From QWPN01 sp044238145 (GTDB taxonomy: Bacteria > Planctomycetota > Planctomycetia > Pirellulales > UBA1268): a DNA stretch of 12,580 nt. Position numbers and translations under genes: made by a program. The notes below the pieces were generated by a model. The model saw nothing but the letters and a program-made list of their open reading frames with translations. It ran no database searches and was not told the origin of the DNA. The stretch is taken from positions 1-12,580 of the forward strand of contig JBIIDT010000087.1 of assembly GCA_044238145.1 (NCBI GenBank). Reading direction: 5' to 3'. Below, piece after piece: positions 1-5,419 of the stretch (the first letter of the stretch is position 1; each line of letters begins with the position of its first letter).

Positions 1-140
1 GCGTAAGCCTGCGGGGGCCAAGGTCCCGCGAGGTTTTCCAGATCGAACGCCGGCCAGGAAGGCCGGCGGCCCGTCCGGGGAACCCTTGGCGTTCCCCGCG
101 ACGGGCGTAAGCCTGCGGGGGCCATGGATGGCCCCGCAGG
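1..140. repeat. Hairpin cluster with a 20-bp direct repeat (REP-like)
   Basis: The 20-mer gcgtaagcctgcgggggcca occurs at 1-20 and again at 105-124. In each copy its right half is the left arm of a hairpin. At 112-140 the stem is about 13 bp with one bulged G. At 8-33 the stem is imperfect and has two bulges. Between the copies lie a perfect 8-bp stem with a 5-nt loop (48-68) and a stem with a 7-bp core, ggggaac/gttcccc (77-97), which is extended by outer pairs. The rightmost hairpin begins 9 nt beyond the stop codon of the minus-strand gene ending at 149, so it could act as that gene's terminator or mRNA 3' stabiliser, although no T tract follows it. The cluster may continue beyond the left edge of the window. 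The REP-like label is an inference from structure only. Confidence 0.6.
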
Positions 141-148
141 CGCGATAT

Positions 149-1354
149 TCAGTACGCCAGCCCCAGCCGGAACATGATCGTGCTCGGGAGATCCTGGTAT
201 TGCGGGGGGCCGTCGACGTAGAAGAGTTGGCGGTAGAAGACGTAGCCGACCTCGAGGTTGCCCGACAGGCCGGTCGTCGTCTTCGGCACGAACTCGGCGC
301 CGAGGGCGACGCGGATGTCGTTGTAGTCGAACGGCGAGATCCCGTCGTACTCGGGCGTGCTGCGGCGGAAGGTCCAGGCGCCGCCGCCGTACTCGCCCGA
401 CACGTAGCCCCACCAGGCGTGCCGGCCGGTCTCGGTAAACCGCTTGGCCGCGCGTGGGGCCGGGAAGAAGATGTCGTACCGCGAGTTGGCGTCGGGGATC
501 CAGGTGAGGCCGACGGCGGGGAGCAGCTTCACGAGGTTGCGGTCGAGGTACACGATGCCCGCCTTGCCCTGCATCGTGGGCGTGAGCTGGAGCGTGCCGA
601 TCGCCCGGCCCATGAGCCGCCAGCTCTGCCAGACGAACACGTCCCAGTTGGTGTAGATGCCGACCCGCAGGCCGAGCTCGGCGCCGAAGAGCGGCGTGAA
701 CTGCGGGTTCCAGGCGCCGTCGATGAACACGTCGTAGGTGTTGGGCGGCAGGTCGGCGTTCATCGAGTCGGTCGTCTGCGGGCCGTCCCACAGCTGCAGG
801 CCGAAGCCGGGCGTGATCAGCAGGGGCGCGTGGTTGAGATTGGCCGGCGAGTTGTGGAAGAACGGGAGGGCGAAGGTGACGGTCGTGTCGAGCTCGTTGA
901 CGCCGACCCGCGTGCCCTGGCCGTCGCCGAGCAGATAGGCCCAACTGCCGCGGGCCCCCTGGTAGACGTGCATCGTCTGCTGGTAGGTCTGCTGGAACGA
1001 GGAGCCCTGCGCGGGGTAGCCGGCGGGGAAGAGCGACGCCGGCTGACCCGGCGGCGGCGTGCCCGGGGGCGCGACGAGCGACGGCGCGGCGGTCGAGTAG
1101 CCGGGATAGCCGGGCTGGCCGCCGATCGCGGAGGGCGCCCAGGTGTTGGGCTGCGGCGCCGAGAGGAAGGGCTGCGATCCGGCCGGCGCGTAGGCGTCCC
1201 ACGTGGGTGGCGGCGGGGCGAGCGATCCGGCCTGGGCGAGCCGATCGAGCGACGAGGCCGCCGGCGGCGGCAGCTGCACCGTCTGCGCAGCGGCCCACGG
1301 TGCGCACCAGAGGAGCGCGGCCAGCACCGGCGCGGACGCCGTGATGTTCCGCAT
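149..1354 (-). CDS. Probable outer-membrane beta-barrel protein with proline-rich N-terminal linker
   Basis: This is a 401-residue exported protein. Residues 1-23 form a signal peptide with a hydrophobic core and the ending APWAAA, so cleavage is expected before Q24. Residues 24 to about 115 are low-complexity, rich in Pro, Gly, Ser and Ala. The rest alternates aromatic and polar residues in beta-strand fashion and finishes with FRLGLAY, a C-terminal aromatic typical of barrels inserted into the outer membrane. The start at 1354 was chosen over an in-frame ATG at 1381 because the signal peptide then sits at the very N-terminus and AGGTG lies a few bases upstream. The composition resembles barrel proteins of unknown function common in planctomycetes (possibly DUF6268), but I cannot confirm the family. 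It follows the propeller gene on the same strand after 158 bp, with its own possible promoter. No substrate or function can be assigned. Confidence 0.75.
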   Translation of the reverse strand: MRNITASAPVLAALLWCAPWAAAQTVQLPPPAASSLDRLAQAGSLAPPPPTWDAYAPAGSQPFLSAPQPNTWAPSAIGGQPGYPGYSTAAPSLVAPPGTPPPGQPASLFPAGYPAQGSSFQQTYQQTMHVYQGARGSWAYLLGDGQGTRVGVNELDTTVTFALPFFHNSPANLNHAPLLITPGFGLQLWDGPQTTDSMNADLPPNTYDVFIDGAWNPQFTPLFGAELGLRVGIYTNWDVFVWQSWRLMGRAIGTLQLTPTMQGKAGIVYLDRNLVKLLPAVGLTWIPDANSRYDIFFPAPRAAKRFTETGRHAWWGYVSGEYGGGAWTFRRSTPEYDGISPFDYNDIRVALGAEFVPKTTTGLSGNLEVGYVFYRQLFYVDGPPQYQDLPSTIMFRLGLAY

Positions 1355-1398
1355 GGAGGTCACCTGTCGTTCACCGGCCACAGGGCCGGGACGCGGGG

Positions 1399-1427
1399 GG
1401 GTACCGCGCCGAAGAGAGCGCGGTCAA
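1399..1427 (-). promoter_or_regulatory. Possible promoter for the barrel-protein gene
   Basis: On the minus strand TTGACC (1427-1422) resembles a -35 box. A GGTACC stretch lies 17 nt downstream (1404-1399), at the expected -10 position, but it matches TATAAT poorly. Transcription would start about 35-40 nt before the ATG at 1354. Only the -35 half is convincing. Confidence 0.3.
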
Positions 1428-1488
1428 GGGAACATGGGTCCGCGCGTCCCGGGGAGCCGGGCGAAGTGGGCAGGGTCGCCAAGCGCGG

Positions 1489-1505
1489 CGGGCGGCGTCC
1501 GCCCG
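1489..1505 (-). terminator. GC hairpin just downstream of the PQQ-propeller gene
   Basis: A perfect 7-bp stem cgggcgg/ccgcccg with a 3-nt loop begins 7 nt after the stop codon at 1513. No T tract follows on the minus strand. It is therefore at best a weak intrinsic terminator or a 3'-end-protecting hairpin. Confidence 0.35.
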
Positions 1506-1512
1506 CTGGGGC

Positions 1513-2793
1513 TCACTTCCAGCGGAGCGCGGTCAAGCCCTCGAGATCGCGGACGTACAACTCGTCCCCCTCGACGGCGAGGTGCGCCCAGCTTTCCCCG
1601 GTGGCCACCTTGGCCTCGCCGAGGAGGTCGTACTTCTCGGGGGTCGCCCGCACGAGCCGCAGGTCGCCGGTCTCGTCGAGGGCCAGGATCCGGTCGCCGC
1701 GGGCCACGAGGCTCCAGTAGCGGCCGCAGGGTTTCGTGATCCATGCCTCCTTGCCGGTGGCGAGGTCGAGGCAGGCGAAACGCTGGTTCCGCAGGTGCAC
1801 GTAGGCGTGGCCGCCGATCACGACCGGCGTCGACATGTAGCCCTGGATCTTGTTCCGCCACACCTGCTCGACGGGCTTGTCGGGCCGGGCGGGATCGACC
1901 GCGAAGAGCCACGAGCCGCCCCCGTAGCTCGTCGTGAACACCTTCCCGTCGTGCACGGTTGGCGTGACGATGTTCATTCCCCGAAACGCCTCGACCTTCG
2001 TCTTCCAGAGCACCGTGCCCTTGGCGGGATCGACACCGGCGAGTTCCTCGCGGGTCTGCACGAGGATCTGCGGGGTGCCACCGATGGCCGTCGGATACGG
2101 GGACGAGAAGGCGCTGCCCCACATCCCGCCGCCGTCCTCCAGCACCCGCCAGACCACCTTTCCCGTGGCCTTGTCGAGCTTGACGAACCCCGCGCCGGCC
2201 TGGACGAACACGTGGTCGCCGATCACCAGCGGGCTCGACACGAACCCGAAGGCCGGCAGCGGGCTCTCCAGGTCCTTCGTGAAGTCGATCCGCCAGATCT
2301 CACGGCCGCTCGCCGCGTCGAGACAGACGAGCACGTCGCGCATCCCGGCCACGTACACCCGTCCGCCGTCGACGCAGGGCGTGGAGCGGATCCACGACCC
2401 GTTGGAGGCGGCGAAGAAGGGCACCTTCATCGCGCCTTCCCACGAGACCTGCCACCGTTCCCGGCCCGTGGCCCGGTCGAGGCTGCGGACGTGCTCCGTC
2501 TTCTGGTCGCGAGTCTCGGTGACGATCACCGCGTCGCCGGCGATGACCGGCCCGGAATAGCTCGGGCCGAGTTCGGCCCGCCAACGCTTCTCGATCCGGC
2601 CCGCGTCGAGCCCGTCCGGCCAGGGGGCCGCAGCGGTGACGAACCCGTCGCGGTTCGGCCCCCGCCACTGGCTCCAGGGCGACTCGGCCGGCGCGCGCGA
2701 CGCGAACAGGGCGCCGCCCGCCAGCGCCAGGGCCGCGGTGCGGCGCAGCCGCAGCCCCACCCCGGGCGGCGGCGGCGTGCGGCGAAGCATCAT
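1513..2793 (-). CDS. Secreted PQQ-binding-like beta-propeller repeat protein
   Basis: This is a 426-residue exported beta-propeller of the PQQ-like (BamB / pyrroloquinoline-quinone dehydrogenase repeat) superfamily. Residues 1-36 are a signal peptide: RLRR, a hydrophobic Ala/Leu core, then SRAPA before Glu37. The mature protein opens with WSQWRGPNRDG (40-50), a motif common in planctomycete propellers. Repeated blade motifs of the form D-x-A-x-G-x-x-x-W occur near residues 106-114, 159-167, 207-215, 255-263 and 343-351. No second catalytic domain is present, so it may be a scaffold or ligand-binding protein rather than a dehydrogenase. The ATG at 2793 (tandem with 2790) puts the signal peptide near the N-terminus; an in-frame ATG at 2844 would add 17 residues. 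It is divergent from birA across 151 bp and lies upstream of the barrel gene on the same strand. The specific role is unknown. Confidence 0.88.
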   Translation of the reverse strand: MMLRRTPPPPGVGLRLRRTAALALAGGALFASRAPAESPWSQWRGPNRDGFVTAAAPWPDGLDAGRIEKRWRAELGPSYSGPVIAGDAVIVTETRDQKTEHVRSLDRATGRERWQVSWEGAMKVPFFAASNGSWIRSTPCVDGGRVYVAGMRDVLVCLDAASGREIWRIDFTKDLESPLPAFGFVSSPLVIGDHVFVQAGAGFVKLDKATGKVVWRVLEDGGGMWGSAFSSPYPTAIGGTPQILVQTREELAGVDPAKGTVLWKTKVEAFRGMNIVTPTVHDGKVFTTSYGGGSWLFAVDPARPDKPVEQVWRNKIQGYMSTPVVIGGHAYVHLRNQRFACLDLATGKEAWITKPCGRYWSLVARGDRILALDETGDLRLVRATPEKYDLLGEAKVATGESWAHLAVEGDELYVRDLEGLTALRWK

Positions 2794-2839
2794 GGGCGAT
2801 GACCGGGCGCGAGGCGGCGTTGCGGTGGCGAAGGACGGC

Positions 2840-2845
2840 AGCATA
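2840..2845 (-). promoter_or_regulatory. Possible -10 element of the PQQ-propeller gene
   Basis: TATGCT on the minus strand matches the -10 consensus at four of six positions, including the key first T, second A and last T. It would give a leader of about 40 nt before the ATG at 2793. No convincing -35 box is visible. Confidence 0.25.
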
Positions 2846-2880
2846 CACGAATGCCCCGGCGGCCGACGTGTGGCACCGTG

Positions 2881-2889
2881 TGCTACGCT
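2881..2889 (+). promoter_or_regulatory. Possible extended -10 promoter of birA
   Basis: TGC followed by TACGCT (2884-2889) fits an extended -10 arrangement (TGn plus TAnnnT). It would start transcription near 2896, about 50 nt before the birA ATG. No -35 box is evident, and no Shine-Dalgarno sequence precedes the ATG. Confidence 0.25.
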
Positions 2890-2944
2890 GGCCGCATCGC
2901 CTTCGCGACGTGACGATCCGGCCTGACTTTCGGCGTGCCCCATC

Positions 2945-3739
2945 ATGTCGACCGCTCCCTGGAACGATCCCGTCGATCCGGCCGGACTGCGGTCCGCGGG
3001 GTGTGCGACCGTCGAACTGCTGGCCGAGACGGAATCGACGATGCTGCGGGCGCGGGGCGTGGCGGCCGATGCCACCGCCCGGCTGCCGGCGATCGTGATC
3101 GCGGACCGGCAGACGCAGGGCCGGGGCCGGCGCGGGGCCGGCTGGTGGCAAGCGCCAGGCAGTCTCGCCGCCAGCATCGTGCTCGAGGCCGCGGCGGGGC
3201 CGCCGCCGGCGTGGTCGCTCGCCTGCGGCGTCGCGCTGGCGGAGACCCTGCGGGCGGTCGAACCCGCCGTGGCCGCCGTCGTCCGCTGGCCGAACGACGT
3301 CGAGGTCGGCGGCCGCAAGCTCGCGGGCATTCTCGTCGAGACGGTGGCCGCAGGCCGCGTCATCTTCGGCATCGGCGTCAACACGACGGGCACGGCTGCG
3401 GACGCGCCGCCGGCCCTCGCCGCGCGGGTGGCGACGCTGCCCGATCTCGTGGGGACTGTGCTGCCCCGGGAGCGGCTGCTGGTGGCCTTCCTGCCCAGGT
3501 TCCTCCGGCTGCTCGCGGATCTGGCGGCCGATCCGGCGCTGCTGCCGGATCGCTATCACCCGCTGTGCCCGCTCCACGGCGAGCCCGTGACACTCCACCT
3601 CGGCGCCCAGCGGCATCACGGCATCTGCCGGGGCATCACCACCGACGGGGCGCTCGTGCTCGACACGGCGGCCGGACGGATGCTCTTCGCCTCCGGCAGC
3701 CTCACCGATCCGGCCGCCGTGTGGCGCGGGGACGGCTGA
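2945..3739 (+). CDS. birA: Biotin--[acetyl-CoA carboxylase] ligase, catalytic type without HTH domain
   Basis: This 264-residue cytoplasmic enzyme activates biotin with ATP to biotinyl-5'-AMP and transfers it to the lysine of biotin carboxyl carrier proteins such as AccB. The family signatures appear in order: ETEST (29-33), the biotinyl-adenylate loop GRGRRGAGWW (59-68), RWPNDV (114-119), KLAGILVE (125-132) and GIGVN (142-146). A short C-terminal SH3-like domain follows, with CRGITTDGALVL near residues 225-240. There is no N-terminal winged-helix DNA-binding domain, so it should be a monofunctional ligase and not a biotin-operon repressor. The ATG at 2945 gives a normal catalytic-domain N-terminus; no clear ribosome binding site precedes it. 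It is divergent from the PQQ-propeller gene, and its 3' end overlaps the convergent rlmM-like gene by 38 bp. Confidence 0.95.
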   Translation: MSTAPWNDPVDPAGLRSAGCATVELLAETESTMLRARGVAADATARLPAIVIADRQTQGRGRRGAGWWQAPGSLAASIVLEAAAGPPPAWSLACGVALAETLRAVEPAVAAVVRWPNDVEVGGRKLAGILVETVAAGRVIFGIGVNTTGTAADAPPALAARVATLPDLVGTVLPRERLLVAFLPRFLRLLADLAADPALLPDRYHPLCPLHGEPVTLHLGAQRHHGICRGITTDGALVLDTAAGRMLFASGSLTDPAAVWRGDG

Positions 3740-4805
3740 CGCCGCGGCCGGCCCGCGGGGCGAAGACGCACACCTCGCGGCCGCCGGTGGAGAGCTGCCG
3801 CACCTGCGGGGCGTAGCCCCACTGCCGGAAGGTCGCCAGCCACCCGGGGAGCGACTCCGCCCGGGCCCAGGTCGGAAGCTTGAGCGTGGCCACGATCCCC
3901 CGCGGCCGCACGCCCGGGGCCGTGACCACCCGCCCGAGCGCCTCCATCGTGCTCGCCGGATCGATGTTCATGTCGGAGACGATCCAGTCGAACCCGCGGA
4001 ACTCGCGAAGTTTCACGTCGCGGGACCGCTTGCGCCAGTGGGTGAACCGCGGGTGGCCCGCGACGCGGTCGTCGACGACCGCCGGGTCGATGCCGACGAC
4101 GTGGAGACCGGCCTCGAGGAGCCGCTGGCACGAGCCGCCGGGCGCCGCGCCGAGCTCGCAGGCCCGCTCGCCCTCCGCCAACGGGACGGCGAAGGTCGCG
4201 ATCGCCTCGTCGAGCTTGAGCCAGGCCCGCGACACCTTGTCGGCCGGCAGTGTCCCGGGGTAGGTGCCGCCGGGCCACCGGGTCGGCGGCGCGACCGCCC
4301 GGTGCGTACCCACCCACCAGCGATCGGCCTCGTCGATCACGCAGTCGAGGATCAGCTCGCCGGGCGTGGCGGTGACCGGCGTGTCGGCCGGCAGGCCGCA
4401 GGCGGCGAGCAGCGACTGTCGGATCGCCGGCACGGCGACGTCGGCCCGCGGGTCGCGGGGCCAGACGTGCACGTTGCGCCAGGCGGACGCACCGCCGGCC
4501 GCGACCGCGGCGGCGACGAGTTCCGGCACGGTCGCCCCCTTCACCTGCCCGAGCGAGCGGACGGCGGCCCGGGCGAAGACGAGATCGGGCACGAAGTCAT
4601 CGGCCGGAGCGGGACCGGCGGGCAGCCGGAACGTGACCAGGCCGCGCCGCCACGCGGCGCGGGTCCAGCCAGGGAGCACCTCCCGCTGGCGCCGGCAGAC
4701 CTCCTCCTCGGCGCCCCCCTGGCAGGCCACCAGAAAGAAGCCCCCTGCCGGCTTCGGGCCCGGGGGCGGTTCGGGAGCGGCCGGCGGTTCGGGGGCGGGG
4801 GGCAT
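3702..4805 (-). CDS. rlmM: RlmM-like 23S rRNA (cytidine-2'-O)-methyltransferase
   Basis: This 367-residue protein has an FtsJ/RrmJ-type 2'-O-methyltransferase domain in its C-terminal half and an RNA-binding-type N-terminal half. E. coli RlmM, which uses SAM to methylate C2498 of 23S rRNA, has the same architecture and almost the same length. Visible signatures are SRAWLKLDEA (192-201), the SAM-binding ELGAAPGGS (217-225), GIDP (238-241), DWIVSDM (273-279), GIVATLKLP (303-311) and REVCVFA (343-349). They supply a complete K-D-K-E catalytic tetrad: K197, D278, K309 and E344. The first 20 residues are Pro/Glu/Ala-rich and probably disordered; no later in-frame ATG gives a better start. The C-terminal 15-20 residues are basic and overlap birA. 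A -10-like TAGGAT ends 7 nt before the ATG, suggesting a leaderless message. The exact target nucleotide is inferred from family resemblance. Confidence 0.85.
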   Translation of the reverse strand: MPPAPEPPAAPEPPPGPKPAGGFFLVACQGGAEEEVCRRQREVLPGWTRAAWRRGLVTFRLPAGPAPADDFVPDLVFARAAVRSLGQVKGATVPELVAAAVAAGGASAWRNVHVWPRDPRADVAVPAIRQSLLAACGLPADTPVTATPGELILDCVIDEADRWWVGTHRAVAPPTRWPGGTYPGTLPADKVSRAWLKLDEAIATFAVPLAEGERACELGAAPGGSCQRLLEAGLHVVGIDPAVVDDRVAGHPRFTHWRKRSRDVKLREFRGFDWIVSDMNIDPASTMEALGRVVTAPGVRPRGIVATLKLPTWARAESLPGWLATFRQWGYAPQVRQLSTGGREVCVFAPRAGRGVSRPRATRRPDR

Positions 4806-4812
4806 GGCCCCG

Positions 4813-4818
4813 ATCCTA
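4813..4818 (-). promoter_or_regulatory. Possible leaderless-type -10 element of the rlmM-like gene
   Basis: TAGGAT on the minus strand ends 7 nt before the ATG at 4805. A start site at the normal distance from this box would fall at or within a base or two of the ATG, so the mRNA would have essentially no leader. No Shine-Dalgarno sequence is seen. The -35 region is unremarkable. Confidence 0.35.
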
Positions 4819-4849
4819 TCCCCAGATCATGGTCCCCGATCGCCCGGCC

Positions 4850-4897
4850 AAAAAATCAGGCCGGCCCGGGCGCCCAAGGGCCCGGGCCGGCCTTTCT
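4850..4897 (-). terminator. Strong intrinsic terminator of the lysine-rich microprotein transcript
   Basis: A perfect 13-bp all-G/C stem (4859-4871 with 4880-4892) encloses an 8-nt loop. On the minus strand it is followed three bases later by six T residues (4855-4850), the classic Rho-independent layout. On the plus strand the hairpin is followed by TTTCT, so weak termination that way is also possible, but no plus-strand gene ends here. It lies 45 nt before the rlmM-like start and should insulate that gene from minus-strand transcription arriving from 5101-5300. Confidence 0.85.
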
Positions 4898-5100
4898 CGT
4901 CTGAACGCTGACGCCCTCACCCGCTACCGCCGAAGCGGCCCCGGAGAGGACGAAGGGCAGGCCGTCGAAACGGACTGCGGAACCCCACGCATGGGATTCC
5001 GGGCGGAGCATCCTTGGCGAACCCGAAGGTTGCGCCGTGTCGGAAAAGCCGCCGAAGCGAGGCCCGAAGAGCCCCGTCGGATTCCTTCCCGACGGATGGC
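4898..5100 (-). other. Structured 3' untranslated region of the microprotein transcript
   Basis: No credible gene is seen here. Read on the minus strand, the region is rich in stable hairpins. A 7-bp stem ccgtcgg/ccgacgg (5074-5095) begins 5 nt after the microprotein stop. A 9-bp stem with a 4-nt loop and one G-U pair lies at 4979-5000. There are two copies of CGCTTCGGCGG (5059-5049 and 4937-4927), each able to form a UUCG-tetraloop hairpin. The segment ends at the intrinsic terminator. It may be only a long 3' UTR or may carry a regulatory RNA; the sequence cannot decide. Confidence 0.45.
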
Positions 5101-5163
5101 TCAGCCGTGGCCCTTCTTCTTCTTGGCGGCCTTCTTGGCAGCCTTCTTCTTCTTCTTCGCCAT
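5101..5163 (-). CDS. Lysine/alanine-rich 20-residue microprotein
   Basis: A complete 20-codon gene encodes MAKKKKKAAKKAAKKKKGHG: eleven Lys (all AAG), five Ala, two Gly, one His and the initiator Met. The predicted peptide is extremely basic, with no acidic, aromatic or aliphatic side chains beyond Ala. It resembles the lysine/alanine tails of histone H1-like bacterial proteins, which suggests binding to nucleic acid or another polyanion; this is inference only. Support for a real gene is contextual. A perfect AAGGAG (5177-5172) sits 8 nt before the ATG. A TTGACA box with an A/T-rich upstream element lies about 160 nt upstream, and a strong intrinsic terminator lies downstream. An in-frame ATG at 5211 would give a 36-residue form but lacks a clear ribosome site. 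The gene is too short for routine gene callers and I do not recognise a named family. Confidence 0.6.
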   Translation of the reverse strand: MAKKKKKAAKKAAKKKKGHG

Positions 5164-5171
5164 GGATATGG

Positions 5172-5177
5172 CTCCTT
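5172..5177 (-). promoter_or_regulatory. Consensus Shine-Dalgarno site of the microprotein
   Basis: AAGGAG on the minus strand is a full match to the anti-Shine-Dalgarno core, with an 8-nt spacer to the ATG at 5163. It is the best ribosome binding site in the window, where several other genes have weak or no such site. It favours the ATG at 5163 over the in-frame ATG at 5211. Confidence 0.7.
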
Positions 5178-5182
5178 GCCGC

Positions 5183-5225
5183 GAGCATCCGGACACGAAT
5201 CTCACGCCCATTTCCGTGGATGCTC
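5183..5225 (-). repeat. Inverted repeat in the microprotein leader
   Basis: Eight-bp perfect arms gagcatcc (5183-5190) and ggatgctc (5218-5225) are separated by 27 nt. In the minus-strand transcript the stem closes 5 nt upstream of the AAGGAG site. It could influence ribosome access, or it could be a chance repeat. Confidence 0.35.
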
Positions 5226-5322
5226 AGGGACGGAAACGGACGACGTTTCGTCGACCGTGCACCGTGATTGCTCACGCTTCACGACCGACGATTGGAGAGT
5301 TGTGAGCGATGGTGCCAAAAAC

Positions 5323-5362
5323 TGTCAAGAGAAATTCCGGAAATTTTTCCGAATTCTTTCCA
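5323..5362 (-). promoter_or_regulatory. Promoter with UP-like element for the microprotein transcript
   Basis: On the minus strand a perfect TTGACA (5328-5323) is preceded directly by an A/T-rich stretch (about 5362-5332) containing AAAAATTT and GGAATTT. This is the position occupied by UP elements in strong promoters. The -10 at 17-nt spacing (TCACAA, 5305-5300) is a poor match, so the exact start is uncertain. It would fall near 5290, giving a leader of about 130 nt. This is the most A/T-rich patch in the window. It also contains overlapping small palindromes, such as ttccggaa at 5335-5342, which might bind a regulator. Confidence 0.55.
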
Positions 5363-5378
5363 GCGGATGGCGGACCTT

Positions 5379-5390
5379 GCCGGCGCCGGC
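5379..5390. repeat. Perfect 12-bp palindrome gccggcgccggc downstream of the inositol synthase gene
   Basis: The palindrome lies 30 nt beyond the stop codon at 5420. It lacks a loop and a T tract, so it is not a convincing terminator. The rest of 5300-5419 holds the microprotein promoter and no gene I can support. Confidence 0.3.
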
Positions 5391-5419
5391 TCACCCGTGG
5401 TCACCATGCGGCGGTGCCA

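Noticed and set aside
1..140. CRISPR array
   Set aside because: There are only two copies of the 20-mer, 104 bp apart, with hairpins between them and no regular spacer spacing.
86..1720. A 544-codon plus-strand frame opposite the barrel and propeller genes
   Set aside because: It crosses the boundary of two minus-strand genes with clear signal peptides and has no motif or ribosome site of its own.
2794..3393. N-terminal extension of the PQQ-propeller protein across birA
   Set aside because: The extra 200 residues lie opposite conserved birA motifs and would bury the signal peptide internally.
4898..5100. Known structured RNAs such as tmRNA, RNase P RNA, SRP RNA or 6S RNA in the structured intergenic region
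   Set aside because: The hallmark segments I could look for by eye are absent, including the RNase P GAGGAAAGTCC core, the SRP GGAAGCA-type loop and a tmRNA tag ending in ALAA.
4856..5275. A 139-codon minus-strand frame overlapping the microprotein in another frame
   Set aside because: It reads the lysine codons as Glu repeats and ends inside the terminator stem. The AAGGAG spacing fits the 20-codon frame and not this one.
4829..5305. A plus-strand frame containing an apparent membrane segment (Phe/Leu/Ala-rich)
   Set aside because: The hydrophobic stretch is simply the antisense of the AAG-repeat lysine codons at 5101-5163. The frame also runs through the terminator hairpin and has no ribosome site.
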